A DNA stretch of 64,000 nucleotides from Chloroflexota bacterium. GTDB taxonomy: Bacteria; Chloroflexota; Anaerolineae; CG2-30-64-16. This document shows, one piece after another, positions 8,848-15,367 of the stretch (position 1 is the stretch's first letter; every line of letters starts with the position of its first letter). The position numbers were made by a program, and so were the translations under genes. The stretch is from positions 20,374 to 84,373 of the forward strand of contig JAPLHB010000068.1 in the NCBI GenBank assembly GCA_026389845.1, written 5' to 3'. The notes beneath the pieces were generated by a model. That model worked only from the letters and a program-made list of their open reading frames with translations, did not search any database and was not told where the DNA came from.

Positions 8848-9981
8848 ATGAGCCGCCGCACGCAATTCGTCTCCTACCAACCCAAGACAATCCTGAACAA
8901 GGGTCAGCGCGCCGACCACTGGTTCTGGACACGTTACAGCGCGTACCCCTACACCGGCTGCCAGCACGGCTGCGAGTTCTGCTATTGCCGCGAGCGCAAA
9001 TACTGCCCCCGCGACGACCCAAACGACTTCGCCTACGTGATCAAGGCGAAAGAGAATGCGCCGCAGCTCCTCCGCCGGGCACTGGCGCGCGTGCCCGTGG
9101 ACATGATCTTCACGGGCGACTACCAGCCCGCCGAGCGCAAATTCACCCTCTCGCGGCAGATGCTCGAGGTATGTTGCGACCTGGGGTTCCCGGTCTTCGT
9201 CCTGAGTCGCTCGCCTCTGGTGCTCCGCGACCTGGACCTGCTTCAGGCGATCAACGAGCGGAGCCGGGCCGTGGTCGCGTTCAGCGTCATCGCCGCGCCC
9301 GGCTCGCCCCACTATGAGCGGGTATGCCAGATGGAGCGCCTGGCCCCGCCTGCCGAGAAACGCTTCGCGGCGATGGAGCAGCTCGCGCAAGCGGGCATCC
9401 AAACCGGTATCTGCTTCATGCCGATCCTCCCCGGCCTGTGCGATGACAACGCCAACCTGGGCAACGTCGTCCGCTGGACCGCGGATCATGGCGGCCAGTT
9501 CGTGCTCGCCAGCGGGCTGACCCTGGCCGACCAACAGCGCGACTTCTTCTTTGGCGTGCTACGAGAGCGTTTCCCTGACCTGCTCGGCCCTTACAAAAAG
9601 CTCTATCCCGAAGGCAGCTACGCGCCCGCGGGCGGGTCGTGGCCGAAGATCGGGCTGCGGATTCGTGAATTCTGCTCGCAGGCCGGCATCGCCGACCGGA
9701 TGCCCCGGCCCATCATCCCCGGCGAAAAGCGGGCGCTCAACAAACGCGTCGTCGAGGCGTTGGCGAACCAGGTTTACGCGATGGAGTTGCACCGCGAAGC
9801 ATCGCAGCGCATCTGGGCTTATCGCAAGGCAGCCTGGGCCATCGAAGACCTGGAGCAGGAGATCGGCCTGGTGTACAGGACGATGGGGCTGAGAGGATTG
9901 CAGAGCATCCGGGACGTGGGGCCGGGTCTGGCGGCCGAGGTGGAGAAACTACTATGCCCGAGTTACCCGATCTCGAAGTGA
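8848..9981 (+). CDS. Radical SAM protein (SPL/Rv2578c-like) with C-terminal helix-hairpin-helix
   Basis: The 377-residue protein has a CxxxCxxC cluster (Cys38, Cys42, Cys45 in TGCQHGCEFCYC), which binds the 4Fe-4S cluster that cleaves S-adenosylmethionine. The core resembles the spore-photoproduct-lyase-like/Rv2578c group. The last 60 or so residues (AYRKAAWAIEDLEQEIG through SIRDVGPGLAAEVEKLL) look like the helix-hairpin-helix module of PolX-type polymerases, which binds DNA non-specifically. Its 3' end overlaps mutM by 28 bp, so the two are translated together. The family, the DNA-binding tail and the glycosylase neighbour together suggest a role in DNA lesion repair; this is an inference and the substrate is unknown. 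Confidence 0.85.
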   Translation: MSRRTQFVSYQPKTILNKGQRADHWFWTRYSAYPYTGCQHGCEFCYCRERKYCPRDDPNDFAYVIKAKENAPQLLRRALARVPVDMIFTGDYQPAERKFTLSRQMLEVCCDLGFPVFVLSRSPLVLRDLDLLQAINERSRAVVAFSVIAAPGSPHYERVCQMERLAPPAEKRFAAMEQLAQAGIQTGICFMPILPGLCDDNANLGNVVRWTADHGGQFVLASGLTLADQQRDFFFGVLRERFPDLLGPYKKLYPEGSYAPAGGSWPKIGLRIREFCSQAGIADRMPRPIIPGEKRALNKRVVEALANQVYAMELHREASQRIWAYRKAAWAIEDLEQEIGLVYRTMGLRGLQSIRDVGPGLAAEVEKLLCPSYPISK

Positions 9982-10775
9982 TCCGCAAATTCCTGGCCCC
10001 GCGGCTGACCGGCGTTGCCATCACCGCGGCCGAGGTGCGGCGGCCCATCGTCGTGCGCAACCTGTTGGGCGGCGAGCTGGCCGATCACCTGGTGGGCCGG
10101 CGCTTCACCGAAGTCGCCCGCCGGGGCAAGTTCCTGCTCCTGGGCCTGGATGCGGGCACGACGCTGCTCATCAACCCCATGCTGGCAGGACGTCTCCGCT
10201 ACGGCGCGCCGCTTGCGCGGCCGCGTGCCCGTGACGTGCTGGTGTTGACCCTGGCCGACGGCCACGAGCTGCGCTATCACGACGCGGTGGACATGGGTAA
10301 GATCTACCTGACCGATGACCCGAATAAGGCGCCGGCTTACGCGGGCCAGGGGCCGGAAGCGACCGACCCCGCACTGACCCTCGACGCCTTCCGCCAACGG
10401 CTGCGCAAACATCGCGGCGAGATCAAGGGTGTGCTGACGAATCAGGCGTTCGTGGCCGGCATCGGCAATGCCTACGCCGACGAGATCCTCTGGCGCACCG
10501 GTCTTTATCCGTTCCGCTTCTGCAGCGATTTGGCCGAAGCCGACGTGGCGCGGCTCTACGTCACGATGCGGGCGGTGCTTTCGGAGTCCATCGAGATTCT
10601 CCGGGGCCGGGTGGGCGCGGCGATTGACGTAGAGGTGCGCGATTTCCTGGCCGTACACGGTAAGCCCGGCCAGCCGTGCCCCCGCTGCGGCAGCGCCATC
10701 AGCGAGGTGACACGGCGCGGCGCGGCCACGCATTTCTGCCGGACGTGCCAGCCGGGGATCATGGTGGAACGGTGA
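9954..10775 (+). CDS. mutM: Formamidopyrimidine-DNA glycosylase / Nei family
   Basis: The 273-residue protein begins MPELPDLEVIRK, so Pro2 (the Schiff-base nucleophile after Met removal) and Glu3 are present. It has the H2TH region around LTNQAFVAGIGNAYADEILW and a C-terminal zinc finger CPRCG...CRTCQPG. Family members excise oxidised purines or pyrimidines and nick the DNA by beta/delta-elimination. The start lies inside the radical SAM gene (28-bp overlap), indicating translational coupling. The length is normal for the family. I cannot separate Fpg from a Nei-like specificity by eye. Confidence 0.92.
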   Translation: MPELPDLEVIRKFLAPRLTGVAITAAEVRRPIVVRNLLGGELADHLVGRRFTEVARRGKFLLLGLDAGTTLLINPMLAGRLRYGAPLARPRARDVLVLTLADGHELRYHDAVDMGKIYLTDDPNKAPAYAGQGPEATDPALTLDAFRQRLRKHRGEIKGVLTNQAFVAGIGNAYADEILWRTGLYPFRFCSDLAEADVARLYVTMRAVLSESIEILRGRVGAAIDVEVRDFLAVHGKPGQPCPRCGSAISEVTRRGAATHFCRTCQPGIMVER

Positions 10776-10927
10776 ACTCGCATCGGCCCGTTCACGTCTT
10801 CGAAGATCACCGCGCCCTGGATGATGGGCAGTTCCGGCGCTTCCGGCTTCCCGCTGGACACCGAAGGCGCGGTCGAGGCAGATCATCAGAGGATGGCATC
10901 AGCGGTCCCTCCGGCGCGTTAAAGGGC

Positions 10928-10956
10928 TTGACAGCCGTAAGCCCGGATGGTATACT
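10928..10956 (+). promoter_or_regulatory. Near-consensus sigma-70 promoter facing the palindrome array
   Basis: TTGACA (10928-10933), a 17-nt spacer and TATACT (10951-10956) make one of the strongest promoters by eye in this window. No gene starts directly after it: the next start codon is at 11224. The transcript would begin near 10963 and run through a hairpin, the palindrome array and into the integron cassette gene. Confidence 0.8.
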
Positions 10957-10960
10957 GGAT

Positions 10961-10982
10961 TTGTCAGCGGAGTAGCTGACAA
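10961..10982 (+). promoter_or_regulatory. Perfect inverted repeat at the predicted transcription start
   Basis: TTGTCAGC (10961-10968) and GCTGACAA (10975-10982) are exact reverse complements around a 6-nt loop GGAGTA. Its place at the expected +1 suits either a repressor operator or a 5'-protective hairpin of the transcript. Confidence 0.65.
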
Positions 10983-10990
10983 GTCGCTGT

Positions 10991-11162
10991 TTTCTGTCTA
11001 AGACGCCGAATGGGGACATTAGACGGAAAGTTTCCGTCTAACACAACTGTTTCGGGTACTTAGACGGATCGTTTCCGTCTAAGTACCCTGGGTGGGGGAT
11101 TAGGCGGATTGGTTCCGTCTAAATGCTGTGGGCGGCGGATTAGACGGAAAGTTTCCGCCTAA
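10991..11162. repeat. Tandem array of four 23-nt palindromes plus a half unit, period about 40 bp
   Basis: Palindromes start at 11019, 11060, 11100 and 11140. Each consists of TTAGACGGA or TTAGGCGGA on the left, a short centre, and TTCCGTCTAA or TTCCGCCTAA on the right. Spacers are 17-18 nt, and two of them resemble each other (GTACCCTGGGTGGGGGA and ATGCTGTGGGCGGCGGA). A right half-unit TTTCTGTCTAA at 10991-11001 precedes the array, again 17 nt from the first palindrome. In unit 2 the pairing extends outward to 15-nt arms (GGGTACTTAGACGGA). The array lies between a strong promoter and an integron cassette. It could be a multi-site operator or a transcribed string of hairpins; its function is unknown. 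Confidence 0.9.
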
Positions 11163-11169
11163 ATACTAG

Positions 11170-11919
11170 TTAGGCGACGTCTCGGCTCACTCGGGAAAAC
11201 CGCTAAACTGAGGGAGGTATGTCATGGATAAGAAGACGATTGAATTGCCTCGACTAACCCTTGAACAGAAGTGGCAAACAGCTGAAGAGAATCTTATTTA
11301 CTTTGTTGTCTCTGGCATTGCATTTGCCAAGTCCATGGGCAAATCACCCGAGGACTTTGGTACTTTCGCAGGGGTCATTGCTGTTACTCCTTCATGGGGT
11401 AAAGATGAGGGCAAAGGTCCCCAAGCTCTTGTTGCAGGGATTTCTCGGAATAAGCAGCAGTTTCGAGATTTTCAGTTGGAAATCTTGAGCGAGTCTGAGA
11501 CGATGGTTGAAGCGAAAATGAAAGGATTTGGCGAGAACGATGTCAGACACTGGCTAGAGCCAGGTGTAACAGTGGATGACTATCTTCGCTTTTTTGATAG
11601 GAAATGGATAGCCATCGCTGACCACTTGGGATTGGAATACAAGCAGCGAGTTGAAGGAGATTGGATAGTCTTTACAGTTACAGAAAAGAGATAGACTCAC
11701 GAGTGTACAGGACGGCAAAAACCAGACACTGGAAAGACTCGAATTGAGGTGCTTTGACGCAGCGGTCAAGACGCACAGTTCGCCATCATGGGCGACGGGT
11801 CTCGTTTCGCAGGGTTGGTGCTGGGGCGGGGCCTAACATTGCGTCAAGCTGACGGCTGCGCCGGTAGGAGCTCGCGCGATTGTGGGTTGACTTGGCGCAG
11901 CCGCAGCTTACACTTGCCG
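11170..11919 (+). mobile_element. Integron-type gene cassette (750 bp)
   Basis: The left edge is the canonical core site G|TTAGGC at 11169-11175 and the right edge is the attC at 11831-11925. The attC inner box GCCTAAC (11831-11837) is the exact complement of GTTAGGC, which would form if the cassette were circularised by joining G11919 to TTAGGC11170. That correspondence is diagnostic of cassettes excised and inserted by integron integrases. One gene starts 54 nt inside the left edge, as usual. No intI gene is visible in the window. Confidence 0.82.
11224..11694 (+). CDS. Cassette-borne hypothetical protein, 156 aa
   Basis: This soluble protein begins MDKKTIELPRLTLEQKWQ and contains no membrane segment or signal peptide. 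Aromatic-rich stretches such as DDYLRFFDRKWIAIADHLG are visible. I do not recognise the family with confidence. The start is secure: an AGGGAGGT ribosome site lies just upstream of the ATG. The base composition is clearly more AT-rich than neighbouring chromosomal genes, consistent with arrival as a mobile cassette. It is probably expressed from the promoter at 10928. Confidence 0.75.
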   Translation: MDKKTIELPRLTLEQKWQTAEENLIYFVVSGIAFAKSMGKSPEDFGTFAGVIAVTPSWGKDEGKGPQALVAGISRNKQQFRDFQLEILSESETMVEAKMKGFGENDVRHWLEPGVTVDDYLRFFDRKWIAIADHLGLEYKQRVEGDWIVFTVTEKR

Positions 11920-11925
11920 TTCGGC
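11831..11925 (+). other. attC recombination site
   Basis: The outer boxes are GCCTAAC (11831-11837) and GTTCGGC (11919-11925). The inner stem GGCTGCGCC (11854-11862) pairs exactly with GGCGCAGCC (11894-11902), and the L-type boxes CAAGCTGA and GCAGCTTA pair with unpaired bases between them. This is the extrahelical-base hairpin layout of attC sites. The right box has C where GTTRRRY expects a purine, because TTCGGC belongs to the following cassette. Confidence 0.8.
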
Positions 11926-11979
11926 GGGCTCGGAGAGCGTGAACATCGAGGCGATCTTCTTCCAATAGGAGATATCAAA

Positions 11980-12402
11980 ATGAACGCAAGTGATCTTATT
12001 GATGATCTAATCGCAAAACTTACTGATTGGCGCGGCGTGACTTTTACCAACATCCGCAAAATTGTCCGTGATGCTGATCCAGAGATAGTCGAGGAATGGA
12101 AATGGATGGGTACCCCAGTCTGGTCTCACGATGGAATAGTCTGTGTCGCAAATGCCTTCAAAGATAAGGTTAAGCTGACTTTTTATGAAGGTGCAAGTCT
12201 TCCAGACCCGGACAAACTCTTCAACAACGGGCTCGAGGGCAAGAAATGGCGAACTATCGACTTTTACAAAGACGACAAAGTCAATGAGAGCTCGCTGGCA
12301 ATTCTCGTTCAGTCGGCCGTAAACCACAATCATGCTAAAGTGAAAACCAAGATTAAGGCTCATGGGACTCGAAGCACAGTGCAGAAGAAATCAGCAAAGT
12401 AG
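11980..12402 (+). CDS. DUF1801 domain protein, second cassette-like gene
   Basis: The 140-residue protein begins MNASDLIDDLIAKLTDW. It contains the DUF1801/YdhG signature features EEWKWMGTPVWSHDGIVCVANAFKDKVKLTF and the C-terminal LVQSAVNHNHAKVK. DUF1801 proteins are small alpha/beta proteins of unknown function, common in environmental gene cassettes. The ATG follows AGGAGA and lies 60 nt after the core site at 11919, the expected spacing for a cassette gene. The composition is AT-rich. No attC is found after it, so this cassette is immobilised or its right end has decayed. Confidence 0.82.
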   Translation: MNASDLIDDLIAKLTDWRGVTFTNIRKIVRDADPEIVEEWKWMGTPVWSHDGIVCVANAFKDKVKLTFYEGASLPDPDKLFNNGLEGKKWRTIDFYKDDKVNESSLAILVQSAVNHNHAKVKTKIKAHGTRSTVQKKSAK

Positions 12403-12639
12403 CTTTTCAACATCCTGAAACGTACGCATGGAAGGGCAAACAGCCCCATGTTTGATCAACGGTGAACCATCGACGATTTTCGCGCTAAACAATTCCACGA
12501 AATGTTCAACCTTTGCCTGCCGCGCGGAGGCCAGGCGTGCGCGAGAATGCTCGGAAAATCACGACGGCGACGCGACGCAAGAGCCGCCACCTGGACGCTC
12601 CCACCAGCCTCGACGGCTCCGTGACGCAGTGCGTGAACA

Positions 12640-12959
12640 TCGCTGGTCTCACACGCGTCCCGAACGCGACGAGCACGCTCGAACGGGAGTACGCCATCGG
12701 CAGCGGGCGGATGGATCTGTGTCTGCGCTATGGTAGCCTGACCTTGGGTATCGAGCTGAAAGTGTGGCGAGACGGCGAGGGGGACCCGCTGGAAGATGGG
12801 CTGGCGCAGTTGGACGGTTACCTTGCCGGCCTGGGGCTGGATACCGGCTGGCTGGTGATCTTCGACCGCCGGCGTGACCAACCACCCATCAGCCAGCGCA
12901 CGTCGGCGTCCGCAGCGATCACCCTCACCGGCCGCGGGGTGACGGTGATCCGGGCGTAA
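12640..12959 (+). pseudogene. C-terminal relic of an AAA-ATPase with PD-(D/E)XK-like tail
   Basis: The readable part, LEREYAIGSGRMDLCLRYG...LGIELKVWRDG...GWLVIFDRR, matches the nuclease-like C-terminus of bacterial AAA-35/ATP-binding proteins: the Asp of GRMDL and the ExK of ELK are the nuclease-type residues. Upstream, to about 12403, I find no ATPase domain, Walker motif or plausible start, so the gene has lost its 5' end. It lies directly after the cassette genes, so the truncation may mark the right end of the foreign insertion. Confidence 0.6.
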
Positions 12960-12981
12960 CCGCGACGCCCTTCGCCTTGAG

Positions 12982-13932
12982 TTAGCACTTCTGACCAAGC
13001 CGCACCCGCGACAGAAGTTCTTCCACTAACGCGCGCTCACCGACGCCGGTGCCTTCTTGCATCGCGGCGGCCGTGCCGCAGGCGACCGCGCGGCGGGCCG
13101 TCTCGACGGCATCGCACCCATCGAGCGTGGCCCACAGCAGCCCGGCCAGGGTTGCGTCCCCCGCGCCGACCGGGCTGGCCGCGGCCACGGGCGGCGGCGC
13201 GGCGATTACCACCTCGTCACCGAGCGCCAGCACCAGCCCTTGCGCGGCGCGCGTCAGGCAGACCACGGCCGTGTAGGGCAAATTGCCAATTTGCCCTACG
13301 ACGAGTTGTCGCGCGGCCGCGACGTGATCTTCGTCGGTCTCCACGAGCCGCCCCAACGCCTCGGCCGCCTCCTCGCTGTTCGGCTTGATCCCATAAGGCC
13401 GGGCCGCCAATCCCGCAGCCAACGCCGGGCCGCTGGTGTCCAGAAACGCCAGTCCGCCGGCCGTCTGCACGATGGCGATGAGATCGGCATAGAAATCGTC
13501 CGGCGCGCCGGGGGGCAGGCTGCCGGAGAAGGCCCACAGGTCGCCCGACCGGGCCAGGCTCGCTACCAGGTCAGCCAGGCCGGCCAGGTGCGCGGGGCCG
13601 ACGGTGGGGCCAGGCTCGTTGATCTTGGTGTAGACGCCGGTCGCCTCGTCCAGCAAGGTCAGGTTCTGCCGCGTCTCGCCATTTACCTCGATGAACGCGG
13701 CATCGTAGCCCGCCGCGACCAACCTGTTCCGCATCGCTTGCCCCGTCGCGCCGCCCAGAAAGCCGATCGGCCGGCTCGCGATGCCGAGGGCGGTCAGGGC
13801 GCGCGAGACGTTGATCCCCTTGCCGCCGATGTCCTGCCGGATGAAGCGGGCGCGGTGTACCTCGCCCGGCCGGAGGCGCGGGACGCTGAGGGTCTTGTCG
13901 AGGGTGGGGTTGAGGGTGACGGTGTAGATCAT
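12982..13932 (-). CDS. 1-phosphofructokinase / tagatose-6-phosphate kinase family (PfkB)
   Basis: The 316-residue protein begins MIYTVTLNPTLDKTL, the hallmark of the FruK/LacC branch. It has the glycine-rich GGKGINVSRAL motif for substrate binding and the ATP/anion-hole motif PVGAGDATLAG with the catalytic Asp. It should phosphorylate a phosphorylated hexose (fructose-1-P or tagatose-6-P type). The region VVGQIGNLPYTA is encoded by an in-frame 27-nt palindrome (13273-13299). A second PfkB gene lies 53 bp upstream and an FGGY kinase beyond it, so this is a sugar catabolic cluster. Confidence 0.88.
   Translation of the reverse strand: MIYTVTLNPTLDKTLSVPRLRPGEVHRARFIRQDIGGKGINVSRALTALGIASRPIGFLGGATGQAMRNRLVAAGYDAAFIEVNGETRQNLTLLDEATGVYTKINEPGPTVGPAHLAGLADLVASLARSGDLWAFSGSLPPGAPDDFYADLIAIVQTAGGLAFLDTSGPALAAGLAARPYGIKPNSEEAAEALGRLVETDEDHVAAARQLVVGQIGNLPYTAVVCLTRAAQGLVLALGDEVVIAAPPPVAAASPVGAGDATLAGLLWATLDGCDAVETARRAVACGTAAAMQEGTGVGERALVEELLSRVRLGQKC
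13273..13299. repeat. In-frame palindrome inside the PfkB gene
   Basis: GTAGGGCAAATT and AATTTGCCCTAC are exact reverse complements around GCC, 27 nt in all. The length is a multiple of three, so the kinase frame is preserved, and the added residues lie in a surface-type segment before a conserved strand. Confidence 0.85.
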
Positions 13933-13937
13933 GGCGA

Positions 13938-13992
13938 AGATTGCAGATTGCAGATTGGCGGCGCCAAGCGGTCAATACCCAATACCTAATAT
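13938..13992. repeat. Word repeat between the two PfkB genes
   Basis: GATTGCAGATTGCAGATTGG is followed by CAATACCCAATACCTAATAT. The same words occur in other orders at 1.3 kb and 60.9 kb. It fills most of the spacer between two co-oriented kinase genes. Confidence 0.7.
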
Positions 13993-15128
13993 CCGTCGTT
14001 ACGCTTCGGCCAGCCCGCTGCAACTCGCCGCAGCGTCTCATCCCAGGAGCGAATACCGCTGAGGGTATCGGCCGCTTCCACGTTGCACGCGCCGACGGCC
14101 ACGGCCATCGTGATCGCCTCTTCCGGCGGCAGATCGCGCAGCAGCGCGGCCAGGAAGCCGGCGATGGTCGCGTCGCCCGAGCCAGCCGTGCCGACGACGT
14201 CCACCTGAAAGCAGGGCGTCCACAGCTCCCGATCAGCCCACGCGGCCACGGCCGTAGGCCGGGCGCGACCCATCCCCGCCAGCGCCGCGCGGCCGGCCGT
14301 GCGCAGGTACAGCCCGCGGTAACCCAGCTTGAGGGCCACGATCTTCGCGCCCAACGCCAGCAGCTCGTCGCCCAGGTCAGCCAGCAGATCAGACGTGACC
14401 AGCGGCAGGATGTCGCCCCCGGCCGCCGCGCGGAGCAACGCGTCGTAAACAGGGCGACGGAGCATCAAGAGGATTTCTTCGATACTCGGCAGGAAGACGT
14501 CCACGTAGGGCAGCGTGGCCCTGGCGATCTTCGGCCAATCCGCGCGGCCGGCCGCCGACGTGGGGTCAGGGAAGGCCATGTCCAGCGAGGTCGTGACGCC
14601 GGTGGCTTTCGCCTGCCGGAAGATGGCGCTCAACTGATCGCCGCCGTCGCTATACATCAGGCGCATCAGCGGTGGATAGCCGAAGTGGAACAACCGGCCG
14701 CCGGCCACCACGTCGTAGCGCACGTCGGCCGCGCCGAACGCATCGTTGGCGCCGGGGCAGTGCAGAAACATGCGATCCACGCCGGGCGGGTTGACGAGGA
14801 TCGTGTAGGAGGTGCTGACGGCCGGGTCAACCACCATGCCGTCGGCCAGACCGGGGCCGAACGACCCGACGATCTGTACCACGGCCTGCCCGAAAAGATC
14901 CGCGCCCACCTTGCCCATCAGCCGCGTGGCGATGCCGAGCTTGTGCAACGCCAGGCCGGTGTTGGAGACCGGGCCGCCGGTCATCAGGCTGGCCGGACCG
15001 ACCTCTACCAGCCGCCCCGGCGCAAAAAGCCGCATAAACTCGCCCGCAGGGATGCCGGCAAGCTGCGGGAGGATATCCAGGCACAGGTGGCCGGCGACGA
15101 CGGCGTCGTAGTCGTAGGTGTGGGTCAT
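13986..15128 (-). CDS. PfkB family carbohydrate kinase
   Basis: The 380-residue protein begins VVAGHLCLDILPQ, the usual PfkB first strand, and has the di-glycine region TGGPVSNTGLALHKLG. The C-terminal catalytic motif appears as GTAGSGDATIAGFLAALL, with the catalytic Asp in GSGD. It is longer than ribokinase (about 310), mainly from inserts in the middle. The substrate is likely a free sugar or sugar acid, but I cannot name it. It lies between the FruK-like kinase and the FGGY kinase on the same strand. Confidence 0.85.
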   Translation of the reverse strand: MTHTYDYDAVVAGHLCLDILPQLAGIPAGEFMRLFAPGRLVEVGPASLMTGGPVSNTGLALHKLGIATRLMGKVGADLFGQAVVQIVGSFGPGLADGMVVDPAVSTSYTILVNPPGVDRMFLHCPGANDAFGAADVRYDVVAGGRLFHFGYPPLMRLMYSDGGDQLSAIFRQAKATGVTTSLDMAFPDPTSAAGRADWPKIARATLPYVDVFLPSIEEILLMLRRPVYDALLRAAAGGDILPLVTSDLLADLGDELLALGAKIVALKLGYRGLYLRTAGRAALAGMGRARPTAVAAWADRELWTPCFQVDVVGTAGSGDATIAGFLAALLRDLPPEEAITMAVAVGACNVEAADTLSGIRSWDETLRRVAAGWPKRNDGY

Positions 15129-15150
15129 TGGGCCTCCGAGGTAGTAGAAC

Positions 15151-15340
15151 GGTCTACCCGTTGCCTGTCATTCTGAGCGGGGCTATCCCTGAACTCTCGT
15201 TACGGCGTGACGCCAGCGAAGAATCCGTTCGCTGCGTTCAGGACAAATTCTCCTTGCCGCAACGAGACTCTTCGCTGGACTCTCGCCGCAACGCACTTCA
15301 CGGGACCGACCCGCTCAGAGTGACAGCCAAGGCGATTCTC
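15151..15340. repeat. MITE-like TGTCATTCTGAGCGG element, copy 2
   Basis: The left end is TACCCGTTGCCTGTCATTCT, and the right end CCGCTCAGAGTGACAG (15311-15326) is its imperfect inverse. The interior shares AGCGAAGAATC and ACTCTTCGCTGGA with the other copies. It occupies the whole gap between two kinase genes. No open frame of note. Confidence 0.75.
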
Positions 15341-15367
15341 AGGACAAGAATCTCCTATTGACTGCGT

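Noticed and set aside
10991..11162. CRISPR array
   Set aside because: Repeats are perfect or near-perfect palindromes, spacers are only 17-18 nt and partly alike, and no cas genes or leader typical of CRISPR are present.
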